DNA from: Actinobacteria bacterium OV320 | GTDB taxonomy: Bacteria > Actinomycetota > Actinomycetes > Streptomycetales > Streptomycetaceae | Reading direction: 5' to 3' | DNA: 64,000 bases | NCBI GenBank assembly: GCA_001298545.1 | Contig: LJCX01000032.1 | Span: 1 to 64,000 of the forward strand | Shown here: piece after piece, positions 1 to 9,218 of the stretch | Layout: every line of letters begins with the position of its first letter | Numbering within the stretch: position 1 is the first letter of the stretch | Translations under genes and position numbers: made by a program | Notes under the pieces: generated by a model | The model's database searches: none | What the model was told of the DNA's origin: nothing | The model's input: the letters and a program-made list of their open reading frames with translations, nothing else

Positions 1-60
1 GGGGGCGGGGGGCCGAGGGGGGGGGGGGGGGGTGGGGCGGGGGGGGGGTGGGGTGATCGG
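1..60. repeat. G-rich low-complexity tract at the window edge
   Basis: The first sixty bases are almost only G with a few C, A and T, including an uninterrupted run of more than ten G. No gene can be read in it. It may be a real G-rich tract or an unreliable contig end; the similar C tract near 12.66 kb makes a local sequencing problem plausible. Confidence 0.7.
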
Positions 61-246
61 CTTGCGCGGATTGGTGCGTCCATGTCGGTCACGTTGTCGG
101 GCTGGGCGGATTTCCGCCCCCGGCCGCTGACGCGAGCCGCAGCGGTGAGGCTTCCGCCGGATCCGGGACTGCTGCGGGGGTAGGCGAGGACCGCTCTTCT
201 GGGCCCCACCAGGCCCTCACCCGGAGGAGCCGATCACCGCCCGCGA

Positions 247-378
247 TCAGTCCCGTTTCTTCTTCGCCGCCCGCAGCTTTTCCACCAGGCCCAGGTGCAG
301 TTCGTTGCAGAGGCCGGCCTCGTTCCACACGAGCAACCGCTCGCTGAAAGCAGCCGGTTCCTCCGGTACTCGGCCGCT
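247..378 (-). pseudogene. Possible IS5-type transposase remnant
   Basis: On the minus strand about 40 codons end at a TGA and read like the stretch of an IS5-family transposase that contains W-N-E-A-G followed by a leucine-rich helix (LHLGLVEKL). An in-frame stop lies immediately upstream and nothing similar continues beyond it, so at most a fragment is present. The match rests on recognition of a short motif only; it may be chance. Confidence 0.3.
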
Positions 379-618
379 TTAGCTGAAAGGGACGGCCTTG
401 TCCCCGGTTTTGATCTTCTCGTGCCCCCGTGGGTGTGGTTCGCCACCATGGTCGGACAGGACAGCGACAGGGGAGGCGGCAGGCGGCACGAAGGGGCGGC
501 AGGAGTTCCCGCCGAGCGCCGGCGGCCGGTCGACGACCAGGCGAGACGGCCTCGCCGGACGGCGGGCGGGTGCCGGCGGCGATCCCGCCGCAGCCGGGTT
601 GCCCGGGGATGGAGGCTC

Positions 619-1017
619 GTGTCTGAGGCGCCGTTCTTCGGTCGGGCAGACGCACTGGAACAGCTGGACGACCGGCTGGCCAGAGCCGCCCGGAGCGAGC
701 CCCAGATCGTTCTCGTCGACGGGCCTGCGGGCATCGGCAAGACCTCGCTGGTCCGGCGCTTCCTCGCCTCGGCGCATGCGGGCTGCCAGGTCCTGCGTGC
801 CAGCGGTGAGGAGATGGAGATGGACCTGCCGTACGGGGTGGCCGCCCAACTGCTGGTCCATGCGCGACGGGTGGTCGACGTCCCCGAGGGGGAGCTCGAG
901 CACACCACACGCTCCGGCGGTCCTGTGCCGGATCCGATCGCGGGCGCCGCGACACTTCTCAGCCCACCCACCCTGTCACCCCCCGCCCGGCCCCACCCGA
1001 AGATCCCGTCGCCATGA
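619..1017 (+). pseudogene. N-terminal fragment of a LuxR-type large ATP-binding (LAL) regulator
   Basis: From the GTG at 619 (GGAGG just upstream) the reading starts VSEAPFFGRADALEQLDDRL and carries a Walker A box GPAGIGKTSL at about residues 40-49, then a stretch (residues about 65-90) typical of the beginning of the AAA/NACHT-like domain of LAL regulators. Family members run to 900 residues or more and end in a LuxR helix-turn-helix; here homology fades after about 110 codons into proline-rich sequence and stops at 1017. It is therefore a 5' gene fragment, most likely non-functional. The upstream extension of the frame is not homologous. Confidence 0.6.
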
Positions 1018-1303
1018 GAAACGAGCACCATCCGCGAAGGTCACGCATTCGATGAGGGAACGTCAGTTCCCCACCGAAAACCGAGCCCACAGCCGAGACG
1101 CGCGACACGACACCGACCACCCACACCCACTCCCGCACACCAGAACGCACTTGAACGCACGCCAGTGGCAACAGCTCCATCCCCTCCATGCCGCCTTTAA
1201 GAACGAGGCCTGAGCTTGTTCTTCAACCTCACGTCGCTGCGGAGTGCTTGTCGGTGGGGAAAATGCGGTGCGTGCCGGCACCATGCTGGTCAGACTCGCT
1301 GAC

Positions 1304-1714
1304 ATGACTGAGAAGATCACCCGCATCAACCCCGAGCAGCTGCATGAGACGCCCGGCTACCACCACATCACCGTGGTGGAGGCAGGCCGTACCGCCTATC
1401 TGGCGGGGCAGTGCCCGCTTGATCGGAATGGTGACCTCGTCGGTTCCGGTTCCCTCGAGACGCAGGTCGACCAGGTTGTCGCGAACGCGCTCATGGCCCT
1501 GGCAGCGGTGAGTGCCCAGCCTGAACATGTGGTGCGGTCAGTGATCTACGTGCGAAGCAACGAGAGGGGCACTCTCGGAGCCGCGTGGCGTCGGCTCACC
1601 GAGTCTGCCCTGGGTCCGGCATTCACCACCGCCAGCACGCTCTTGGGCGTCAGCCAGCTGGGCTTTCCGGGACAGCTCGTCGAAGTGGATCTCACCGTGG
1701 CGCTGCCTGACTGA
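1304..1714 (+). CDS. RidA family protein (YjgF/YER057c/UK114)
   Basis: The product is about 136 residues, the usual size of the family, which forms trimers. RidA members hydrolyse reactive enamine/imine intermediates released by PLP enzymes, or have related deaminase roles. The order of motifs fits: an N-terminal strand with the substrate (YHHITVVEAGRTAYLAGQCPLD), a central helix (LETQVDQVVANALMALAAV) and the C-terminal GQLVEVDLTVALP. The canonical Arg of the active site is not clear, so it may belong to a diverged subfamily. I chose ATG 1304; an in-frame ATG lies at 1283. It stands alone between a regulator fragment and a transposase. Confidence 0.8.
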   Translation: MTEKITRINPEQLHETPGYHHITVVEAGRTAYLAGQCPLDRNGDLVGSGSLETQVDQVVANALMALAAVSAQPEHVVRSVIYVRSNERGTLGAAWRRLTESALGPAFTTASTLLGVSQLGFPGQLVEVDLTVALPD

Positions 1715-1786
1715 CTTCGAACGGCGCATCGAACTGGGTGGCCCAGCTGGGCATTCGTGGGACGCTGGGGCAGCTTTCGTCTGATC

Positions 1787-2665
1787 ATGTGCTCCGAGCA
1801 AGGTGCACCGATCGAGACGGAGGCCGTGAAGGTGAGTCTGCTGCCTGACGCCGGTCCCGGGGAAGCGTTCGAGCAAGCGTCACGCTTCCGTGAGGAACTA
1901 TTCGCCTGCCTGACCGCGCGCGGGGACGAGCTGTTCGACCTCGTGGACGCGTTGCTGTGCGCGGACGGCCCGGTGACCTCGCCGGTGGACCTGACGCTGG
2001 TGGCCGAGCACCGGCGTGGGCACGGCGCGATGTACGAGGCGCTGAACCACGGGAACGTGGACGTACCTCGGTTGCGGCAGGTGCTGGCCGGCCTGCCGAT
2101 GCCCCGGGCCGCAGACGGGCGCCTGCTCCTGGCCGTCGACGTCAGCAACTGGCTCCGCCCCGACGCGCCGACCAGCGCGGATCGCCTGTTCCGCCACGTC
2201 TACGGCCGCAGCGGACGGCCCTCGGACCAGTTCATCCCCCGGCTGGCCGTACCCGTTCGTCGCCGCCCTCGAATCGGGCCGGACGTCCTGGTGCCAGCTC
2301 CTGGACGCCGTCCGCCTCGGACCCGAGGACGACGTCGCCGAGGCCACCGCCTCCCAGCTCCGCCGGGTGGTCACCGACCTGATCGAGATGGGCCGCTGGC
2401 ACGTCGGCGACCGCGACATCCTCATCGTCTTCGACGCCGGCTACGACGCCCCACGCATGGCCCACCTCCTCGACGGCCTCCCGGTCGAGGTGCTGGGACG
2501 GATGCGCTCCGACCGCGTCATGCGACGACCCACGCCCTCGCTCAAGGAGTACACCCTGGCCTACCTCCAGGGCGGGCGACCGCCGAAGCACGGCAAGGAG
2601 TTCCGCTTCGCCAAGCCGGAGACCTGGGGCGAGCCGGACGCGGCAACCGTGCAGGCCATCGGCCA
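1787..2665 (+). pseudogene. IS701-like DDE transposase, frameshifted and 3'-truncated
   Basis: The first frame reads an N-terminal transposase region with LLAVDVSNWLRPDAPTSADR (first catalytic Asp) and HVYGRSGRPSDQFIP. Near 2235-2240 the frame changes at a run of five C; removing one C restores IPGWPYPFVAALESG. The second frame continues with DRDILIVFDAGYDAPRMAHLL (second Asp) and the region up to KETW. Homology stops near 2.66 kb, before the conserved C-terminal Glu region, where TetR-like sequence begins. The element thus seems truncated by, or fused into, a tetR gene. No terminal inverted repeats or target duplications could be identified by eye. Confidence 0.75.
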
Positions 2666-3090
2666 CGAGTACAGCCACTTCCGCGGCAAGGGCGAGATCA
2701 TCGGCGCCGTCGCCATCGAGGGCGCCGCCGAGATGGCTGCGGCGCTGCGGGCCGCGGCCTCCGCCGCGGACGGCCCGGGTCACCACCCTCGCCCGCGCCT
2801 ACCTCGACTTCGCCGAACGCAACCCCGCGGCCTACGACACCATGTTCCAGCTCGACGGCGGCCTGGCGTTCGCGCGGGAGGACACCCCGGAACCGCTGAA
2901 GGACGCCTTCGCCGCCCTGCTGGAGAGCCTCGGCGAGGTCGCCGGGGACGGCGTCCGCCCCGCACTGTTCACCGAGGTGTTCTGGGCAGCCCTGCACGGG
3001 CTGGCGACCCTGACCCGGGCGGGACGGCTGCCGCCGGGAGACGCCGAACGCAGGGTGGAGCTGCTGGTGGACCGGCTCGCCAGGGTCTGA
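2666..3090 (+). pseudogene. TetR family regulator, 5' end lost, frameshifted
   Basis: Directly after the transposase remnant the frame reads YSHFRGKGEIIGAVAIEG, the last helix of a TetR DNA-binding domain (normally LYxHFxxKxxLL). After AAASAADGP the frame shifts by one base near 2765-2780 (a CCCGGG site), and a second frame continues with RVTTLARAYLDFAERNPAAY and the WHG-type ligand domain to the stop at 3090 (LPPGDAERRVELLVDRLARV). The first part of the helix-turn-helix is missing. The gene was probably interrupted by the IS701-like element and is now inactive, although the one-base shift itself could be a read error. Confidence 0.7.
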
Positions 3091-3294
3091 CGCATCGTCC
3101 GGGCAGGCGGACAGCCGGGGCCCTCCGGCCCGGCCGGCCGCCCACGGCACCGCTTCTGCTCAGCACAGTCGGCGAGTTGACGGCCACGCCCCAGGGCCGC
3201 AGCCCGGGAGAACCGTCGTGGCACAGGAGCCGGACGAACGTCGACAGTTCTGCCGGTTCTCCGGCACAGGGGCCGGCAGGCGAACCGCAGTTCG

Positions 3295-3957
3295 TCAGAC
3301 CGACTCGGCGCAGCGGGCGGAGCAGTCGGATCCGACGGGCCGGGCCGTGGCCGTATGCCGGGCAGGGCGAACGGCGCGACGCCACAGGAGCGTGACCGTG
3401 GTGGCGATCAGGATGATGACGGCGACGGCGGGGCCGCCCAGGGTGAGCATCCGCTGAAGCGATGTGGCGGCGGCATATCCCGCACCTGCTTCGCCTGTGG
3501 CCCACAGACAGGCCGCGGTGACGCTGTAGGGGGCGATGCGGTGATAGGGCAAGCGGGTGGCGCCCGCACAGTGAGGGGCGAGCGTGCGGACCACGGGCAG
3601 GAAACGGGCCAGCAGGACGGCCCGGCCTCCGTGACGGGCCATCAGTGTCTCGGCCCGGCGCCAGGCGGCGCCGGGGATGCGGCGCCCAATGCGGCCGGAG
3701 CGCAGTTGATCGCCGAGGACCCTGCCGGTGCGGTGGGCGAGGAAGTCACCCGCCACCACGGCACCGGCTGCGGCGGCGATGACGAGGAGAAGGCTGATAT
3801 GGCCGGTGCGGGCCACAGCGCCGGCGGTCAGCAGCAGGGTCAGCGTGGGGATGAAGGCGCCGACCAGGAGGACCGATTCGGCCAGGACCGCCAGGGCCAC
3901 CACGGCGTAGGCGGCGGCAGGGGGGAGGCCGCCGAGAATGTCGGACAGCGAATTCAC
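3295..3957 (-). CDS. DedA/VTT family integral membrane protein
   Basis: The product is 220 residues with about five hydrophobic segments (residues 12-35, 42-65, 130-150 and 160-190 are clearest). It shows the DedA signature: an acidic residue in the first segment (AVLAESVLLVGAFIPTLTLL), the GDFLAHRTGRVLG motif and the RFLPVVRTLAPHCAGATRLP motif with conserved Arg and Pro. DedA proteins are proton-dependent envelope proteins implicated in recycling of undecaprenyl or other lipids. The start codon overlaps the stop of the methyltransferase gene upstream (3954-3957), so the two are co-translated. Confidence 0.88.
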   Translation of the reverse strand: MNSLSDILGGLPPAAAYAVVALAVLAESVLLVGAFIPTLTLLLTAGAVARTGHISLLLVIAAAAGAVVAGDFLAHRTGRVLGDQLRSGRIGRRIPGAAWRRAETLMARHGGRAVLLARFLPVVRTLAPHCAGATRLPYHRIAPYSVTAACLWATGEAGAGYAAATSLQRMLTLGGPAVAVIILIATTVTLLWRRAVRPARHTATARPVGSDCSARCAESV

Positions 3958-4679
3958 CGCTGCGCTCCGTCCGCTGCCCGTGGTGTGCCCCGGAGGCCGG
4001 CAAGAGGACGTCGCAGATGCCAGACATTGGCCGGAGGCAGGTTGGCCCAGACCGTCCAGCGGCCGGTGGCACAGCTGCGCTGGTAGGCGGCCATGATCTC
4101 GTCCACCGCCGCGTGCCGGCGCGCCTCGGCCCGTGACGCCGTCAGGGCACGGGCTCGGCGGGTGCCGAGGTAGGCGAAGTAGGTCAGGGTGCCGCCGGGG
4201 TGCAGCAGTTCGAGGTAGCGGGTCATGATGCGTTCCACCTGTACGGGGGTGAAGTTGGTCAGCGGGAGCCCCGAGACGATCACGTCATAGCGTTCGTCGC
4301 TGTCGAGGTCCTCGACGTACGTCTGCCGCACGTTCACCTGTGTCCGCCTGCCGGCCAGGTCGGGGTGCGCGGCGACGAGGTGCCGCAACCGCGAGGCGAA
4401 GCGCGGGTTGGCCTCGACGATGTCCAGACGGCTTCCCCGGGACAGCTGGGGTATCAGGGCGCGGGTGATCGCGCCGGTACCGGCTCCGACTTCCAGGACC
4501 GCCAGCGGCCGGGGTGCCTGGACCCGCACCGGTTCGGTCAGAGCGCGGGCCAGGGCCCTGCCACTGGGAGCGACAGCGCCGGTGGTGCGCAAATCGCGAG
4601 CAGCTTCGATCAGGAACATCCAGCCTTCGGCATGGCGCTGCGCCAGGACACGGTCGTGAGAAGTGGTCCAGTGGTTCAT
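3954..4679 (-). CDS. Class I SAM methyltransferase, phospholipid N-methyltransferase-like
   Basis: About 241 residues from ATG 4679; a longer in-frame start at 4703 exists but has no better ribosome site. The SAM-binding motif is LEVGAGTGAITRALI (about residues 65-79), followed by an acidic VEAN motif II and VSGLPLTNF, the post-II strand. This layout resembles bacterial PmtA-like phosphatidylethanolamine methyltransferases and rRNA dimethylase-like proteins. It is coupled to a DedA membrane protein by a 4-bp overlap, which fits a membrane-lipid role, but the substrate is not proven by sequence. Confidence 0.78.
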   Translation of the reverse strand: MNHWTTSHDRVLAQRHAEGWMFLIEAARDLRTTGAVAPSGRALARALTEPVRVQAPRPLAVLEVGAGTGAITRALIPQLSRGSRLDIVEANPRFASRLRHLVAAHPDLAGRRTQVNVRQTYVEDLDSDERYDVIVSGLPLTNFTPVQVERIMTRYLELLHPGGTLTYFAYLGTRRARALTASRAEARRHAAVDEIMAAYQRSCATGRWTVWANLPPANVWHLRRPLAGLRGTPRAADGAQR

Positions 4680-4811
4680 GAATTCGACGCTAGAGACCGA
4701 CACTCAGCATGGAATCCATCATTGAGCGACGCTCTTCCCCTACGAAAGTAGGGGAAGAGCGGGGTCGATCGTCGGAGGGAACAGCACGGCGGTCTGCCTA
4801 GGATTGGCAGG

Positions 4812-5960
4812 GTGAGCAGCGAAGAACGCCGGACGCGGCTGGTCTACGGACGCGTGTGCCTGGTGATTTTGTGTGTGCTGGCCGCCGCGCTGAACGCCGC
4901 GTCGATCAACGGCGGTCAGTATCTGGCTCCCGTGGTGGTCGCGGCACTCCTGTGCGGAACGGCTCTGCTCGTACCCCGGCTCAGGTGGCCCCTGGCACCG
5001 CTGCTGGTCACGGTGGCCACGGCGTGGTGGGGATCGCCGTTGCTGCCGCTGCTGGTGATCGCCCTCTTCGACCTGGCGGCGGACCTGCGCGCACGCGTGG
5101 CGGTGACATGCGCCGTGACCGCGCTCGGCGCCAACCTGCTCGGCTGTCCAGCCACCGCACTGTGGAAGGCACAGACCTACGCGGCCACCGTGCTGCTGCC
5201 GCTGCTGGCCATCGTCGTCGGCCTGTGGCTCGGCAATCGGCGACGCCTGCTCGAGGCACTGGCCTCGGACGTCGAACACCTGCGTGTCGAGTCGACGCTC
5301 CGTGAACAGGCGGCCCGTGCCGCGGAACGATCCCGTATCTCCGCGGAGATGCACGACGTCCTCGCCCACCGGCTGAGCCTGATCGCCCTGCACACCGGAG
5401 TGCTCGCCACCAGAAGCGACACACTGCCCGCCCCGGTCGCCCAACGCCTCCGCCTGCTACGCACCACATCCGTCGAAGCCCTCGCCGACCTGCGCGAGGT
5501 GCTGGGTGCGCTGCGCGACCCGGACGGCCCGCAGCCGGGTCCCGCCCTCGCACCCGTCATCAGAGAAGTGCACGAACTGGTCGACGAGGCCCGAACCGCC
5601 GGGCAGCACATCGAACTGACGGCTGACGGCCTCCCCGAACAGGCCCCCACCACACACCGACTGGCGGTGTACCGCATCGTCCAAGAGGCACTGACCAACG
5701 CCCGCAAACACGCGGACGGCGCCGACGTGAGCGTACGCATCGACTACCGGCCACCGGCCACACTCGCCGAGGTCGTCAACACCCCGGGAACACCTCACCC
5801 GGACACCGTCGGCTCCGGGTACGGACTCGTCGGCCTGCGTGAACGGGTCACCGCCCTCGGCGGCCATCTCACTGCCGGCCCCGCCGGCGCGGGAGCGTGG
5901 CGGCTGGCCGCCCGCATCCCCCACCCCACCGGCACCGGACAGAACGGCACCTGCACATGA
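4812..5960 (+). CDS. DesK/NarL-type sensor histidine kinase
   Basis: 382 residues. Residues about 10-150 form four to six membrane segments with almost no extracellular domain. A coiled linker leads to the HisKA_3 dimerisation motif ERSRISAEMHDVLAHRLSLI, with the phospho-acceptor His followed by Asp (MHD), about residue 182. The HATPase domain has an N-box (VQEALTNARKHA) and a G-box (GSGYGLVGLRERV). The D-box is not well preserved (the region reads ATLAEVVNTPGTP), as is common in this family. Start is GTG 4812. The stop overlaps the response regulator gene in an ATGA junction, so the pair is one operon. The signal is unknown. Confidence 0.93.
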   Translation: MSSEERRTRLVYGRVCLVILCVLAAALNAASINGGQYLAPVVVAALLCGTALLVPRLRWPLAPLLVTVATAWWGSPLLPLLVIALFDLAADLRARVAVTCAVTALGANLLGCPATALWKAQTYAATVLLPLLAIVVGLWLGNRRRLLEALASDVEHLRVESTLREQAARAAERSRISAEMHDVLAHRLSLIALHTGVLATRSDTLPAPVAQRLRLLRTTSVEALADLREVLGALRDPDGPQPGPALAPVIREVHELVDEARTAGQHIELTADGLPEQAPTTHRLAVYRIVQEALTNARKHADGADVSVRIDYRPPATLAEVVNTPGTPHPDTVGSGYGLVGLRERVTALGGHLTAGPAGAGAWRLAARIPHPTGTGQNGTCT

Positions 5961-6607
5961 TCCGCACCATGATCGTCGACGATGACGCCCTGGTCCGCCT
6001 CGGCCTGGCCGACCTCCTCGACGGCGACCCGGGCATCGAGGTGGTCGCCCAAGCCGCCGACGGCCTTCAAGCCGTCGAACAGGCCACCGCCCACCACATC
6101 GACGTCGCCCTCGTCGACGTGCGCATGCCCCACATGGACGGCATCACCGCCACCAGCCGGCTCCGCGCCCTTCCCCACCCCCCGAAGGTGATCACCCTGA
6201 CCACCTTCGACCTCGACGAATACGTCTACGACGCCCTCGCCGCCGGAGCCGACGGATTCCTCCTCAAGGACACCGACCCGGCCGAAATCCTGCGAGCCGT
6301 CCATCTGGTCGCCGCCGGCTCGGCGATGCTCCACCCCACCGCCGCACGCCGCCTGATCGACCGCCACCACGCGACCAGCCGGCCCCAGGCCACCGCGGCC
6401 CGAGCCCGGCTGGAAGAACTCACCCCCCGCGAACGCGACGTGCTCGCCCTCCTCGCCCAGGGCGACACCAACGCGGACATCGCCACCCGCCTCGGCATGC
6501 GCGAAAGCACCGTCAAGGCCCACGTCAGCCGCATCCTGACCACGTTGGACGTCACCAACCGCGTCCAGGCCGCCCTCCTGGCCCGCGACGCGGGACTTCC
6601 CACCTGA
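5957..6607 (+). CDS. NarL/LuxR-type response regulator
   Basis: 216 residues. The receiver domain has the acidic pair DDD (residues 8-10), the phosphorylation Asp in ALVDVRMPHMDG (about residue 54), Thr in TLTTFD and Lys in FLLKDTDP. The C-terminal LuxR helix-turn-helix is LTPRERDVLALLAQGDTNADIATRLGMRESTVKAHVSRIL. Partner of the upstream histidine kinase by a 4-bp ATGA overlap. The strong CCC/CGC codon choice is typical of a native high-GC gene. Confidence 0.95.
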   Translation: MIRTMIVDDDALVRLGLADLLDGDPGIEVVAQAADGLQAVEQATAHHIDVALVDVRMPHMDGITATSRLRALPHPPKVITLTTFDLDEYVYDALAAGADGFLLKDTDPAEILRAVHLVAAGSAMLHPTAARRLIDRHHATSRPQATAARARLEELTPRERDVLALLAQGDTNADIATRLGMRESTVKAHVSRILTTLDVTNRVQAALLARDAGLPT

Positions 6608-7108
6608 ACCCGCACGGGGCCGCAGACGCAGAGCTGGCGAAAGCTCCGCCCCGGAGCCCCGCAGCTCGAACGCAGCCGGCCCTCAAGACCTGAGCCGCGA
6701 TGCCGGAAGACCCCACATGACCGATCCACCAGCGCGGCCGGAGCGTCGACTTGGCTGATCTTGGAATTCGGCGCCGGCCAGGATGACACGGACCCCTTCG
6801 ACCGACCCCGGCCAACGTCCAGGTCCGCCACTCCCGTGCGGTGGCCGGGGCCGGTGATCGACGGGCTCAGCGGCTTGTCCATGGTGAGCTTCATGCGCCT
6901 CGACTTCCTGCTCGACAGGAACACCCCCAGCCTCACCGTGTGGTCCTGGCCGTCGACCGAGGGAAGCAAGGCGGCCCCCGGCCGGCACTGGTCGGGTCTC
7001 CAGGCGGGGCGTTTGTCCTGGCGGTCAGAGGAGTAGCTGGCAGGCATGGGCGATTCCGTCCGCCACAGCACGCCTGGGTCCGGCGGGTACGGTGGTACGC
7101 ACCGGTGG
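6608..7108. other. Intergenic stretch with no supported gene
   Basis: About 500 bases after the response regulator. Several open frames exist in both directions but none has a family motif or the third-position bias seen in neighbouring genes. It may hold decayed coding sequence, because the next genes are also damaged. Confidence 0.5.
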
Positions 7109-7439
7109 TCAGTGCTGGACCGTGCAGGCGTCGGTGGCCGGGCACAGGCTGTTCGGCCAGCACACCGTCGCGCATCATCCACAGCCCGAAGCAGTCGTCG
7201 TCCTCGTCATGGACCAGCACCTGCACGCTCTCCGGATACGGCCACGCCAGGGACTCCAGCTGCCGGAGCAGACCTGAACGCGGACGCACCCGCTCGAACT
7301 CGATCAGCCACGCGCCGACGAACAGGTCCAGCCGCTCGAAGTGACCCTCCCAACCGCGCGAGTCATCCGGCCGTGTCAGTGGTTTCATCACCTCGTCCGC
7401 GTACGGAGCCAACACGATGACCTGCGCGAACCTGCTCAT
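7109..7439 (-). CDS. Small hypothetical protein, frameshift near its C-terminus
   Basis: From ATG 7439 the minus strand reads MSRFAQVIVLAPYADEVMKP and about 100 residues of good codon bias, with an acidic C-terminal region (VLVHDEDDDCFGLW). I do not recognise a domain. In the frame that starts the gene, coding quality ends near 7145; a one-base shift there would end the protein as PATDACTVQH and a stop at 7109. I therefore suggest that one base is lost or gained near 7145. Function is unknown. Confidence 0.45.
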
Positions 7440-7524
7440 TCCGAAGTATCGGCGTACGCCGTCGGTCAGCGGCAATCAGCTGGTGATCGCGCGCCGGCGG
7501 CTTGTCGGCGACGTGTTCCGGCGG

Positions 7525-7710
7525 CTACAGCCGGCGGAGGACGGAACTCAGTGTTGCGATCTCCTGTGCGGAGAGCTTGTCGGTGAAGTGGCGGCGTACC
7601 GCGGCGTCCAGGCCGGGGTGCACGGTGGTGATGGCCTGGCGTCCGGTGTCGGTGAGGGTGACGGTGACACCATCGGCGCGTTCGCGGGTGACGAGTTGGC
7701 GCTTGCCCAC
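7525..7710 (-). pseudogene. MarR family regulator, C-terminal half only
   Basis: About 60 codons read GKRQLVTRERADGVTVTLTDTGR, the wing and following helix of a MarR winged helix, and end with FTDKLSAQEIATLSSVLRRL, the usual C-terminal dimerisation helix. The N-terminal helices and the recognition helix are absent; upstream sequence in this frame is stopped. It is a remnant and probably not functional. Confidence 0.55.
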
Positions 7711-7889
7711 CCGTCCGCGGCATTACCCGCTGACCTCGCACCCACCGGCGCAAATCTCCCACGCAGGCGCCTGCTCGACACGCGGCCCCGCCTCTCGTGA
7801 CGGGGCGCTGTGACGGGCTCTCCCCTACGTGGTTTATGGCCACAGCGAGTGACATCGGTGCCACCTGCACAAAGAACAGGTGACGAGTC

Positions 7890-8391
7890 ATGAACACATC
7901 TGAGTCACTGCTTGCCGAACTGGCCCGGTCCGAGAAACCGATCGGAGTAGGGATCATCGGACTCGGGGCGCACGGTAGCTGGGCCGCTATCGGAGGTCAC
8001 TGTCGCGGAGCAAGTGTTCGACCTCGTCACGGTCGCGCAGGCCGACTGGGTGCATCAGGCCATCGCAGGCGCGGTTGGCCCTACGTCTGCCGGCGAGATC
8101 GAGGCAGCGCTTGACCCGGTCGACGCGGCGGGAGCCATCGAGATGATGACCAACCTGTCAGCCTTCAACCTCGTCTACTCGCGGCACCTTCTCCGGGACC
8201 GTGCTCACGCGGAGCGGGCGGCCATGCGGGTGGCGAAGTTGTTTGGCCGGGGAGCGAGCTGGGTCACGAATACGGAGGCCATGGGCAATGGCCGTGCGTG
8301 GACGCCCGTCAACCGGCACGGCATCGATGTCGTCGTCGCGGGAACCAGTGCCGAGTTCTTCGTGATCCTGCTTGCCGTGGGCGACGACTAA
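7890..8391 (+). pseudogene. Broken gene: oxidoreductase-like start fused to an unknown C-terminal part
   Basis: ATG 7890 opens a frame whose first residues (MNTSESLLAELARSEKPIGV then GIIGLGAHGSWAA) match the N-terminal nucleotide-binding turn of a Gfo/Idh/MocA-type NAD(P)-dependent oxidoreductase. After about 30 residues this frame loses coding character. A second frame, open from before 8014 to the stop at 8391, has good codon bias (FDLVTVAQADWVHQAIAGAV and a MTNLSAFNLVYSRHLL segment) but no domain I recognise. The two parts could be joined by an internal deletion near 7.97 kb. Confidence 0.4.
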
Positions 8392-8472
8392 CGAGGGCAC
8401 CGACGAACCCTGTCTGCTTGGCGAGCAGGTGAGGGCTGAGAGATCCCTCCCATTGAGTCCTAAGCTTCGCGG

Positions 8473-8622
8473 ATGGCCTACGAAGAGCTGTACTGGGAGC
8501 CGATAGCGGCGCTCCCGGAAGGCGAGCCCGACGCGTCCTTCGGCGGCCGTTGGGAGGACCGGCTCTGGTTGAACGTTCCTGGCCCCTTCTACACCGGCAT
8601 CGCCGACGCCCACGGAGTGGGC
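8473..8622 (+). pseudogene. 5' fragment of a conserved Streptomyces hypothetical gene
   Basis: About 50 codons beginning MAYEELYWEPIAALPEGEPD and continuing FGGRWEDRLWLNVPGPFYTG look like the start of a small conserved actinobacterial protein of unknown role. After codon 50 coding quality is lost where the convergent gene ends, so this copy appears truncated at its 3' end. Confidence 0.4.
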
Positions 8623-9086
8623 TCAGGTGTGAGGCGGCACGACCTCGATGCCGTGGCTGTGCCAGCGACAGGTCGGGCCTCGTGCATGGTGATCGCGTCA
8701 CCACGCTTCAGATGCCTCCATTGCCCGGGCTGCAGGGGAGCCAGCCGAACGTCGGCGGTCTCTCCCGGGCCGAGCTCTTCTGCGAACTCCACCCATAGCC
8801 TCGCGATGTTCAGATCCTGCTCTCCGTCGGAGGTGCGGTTGCCGATGTCCCACATCGACCTGAGCCGACCGTCCCCGGAAAACGCAGTCCGGCGTCGGCC
8901 CTCCTCCGCACCCACCAGGCTCAGGGTCGCCCGGATGGTGCCGTGTCGGACCTCCCAGCCTCGCCACTCGCACCACCGGCGGCTGCGGTCGAGCATCATC
9001 TGGCGAGCGGCCTCGGCGAGGAGCTCCCAGAAGGCCACGGACACCTGGTGGACATCCCCGATCTCGATGAGAACGCCGAGCACCAT
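8623..9086 (-). CDS. Conserved hypothetical protein, probable C-terminal frameshift
   Basis: From ATG 9086 about 140 residues with strong coding bias, ending in a beta-rich segment (LAPLQPGQWRHLKRGDAITM then HEARPVAGTAT) that is common at the end of small Streptomyces proteins of unknown function. In the starting frame the reading runs on without homology, but a one-base insertion near 8660 would give IEVVPPHT and a stop at 8623, the expected family ending. So either the gene or the read has a single-base deletion there. No catalytic motif is visible. Confidence 0.5.
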
Positions 9087-9218
9087 TTCGCGCAAACGGC
9101 CGCTCCAGCGGGTTGCCGACCGGCGGCGCGCGCCCTTGGCGAGGGGCGAGCGGCCGAAGGGTCTGCGACCCGGTGGCGCGCCCCGACCAGCCGCCGGGGA
9201 CACCGAGTTCGCTCTGCG

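Noticed and set aside
89..955. Long minus-strand reading frame at the left edge
   Set aside because: Arg/Pro-rich with no family motif; opposite to the Walker-A-bearing regulator fragment.
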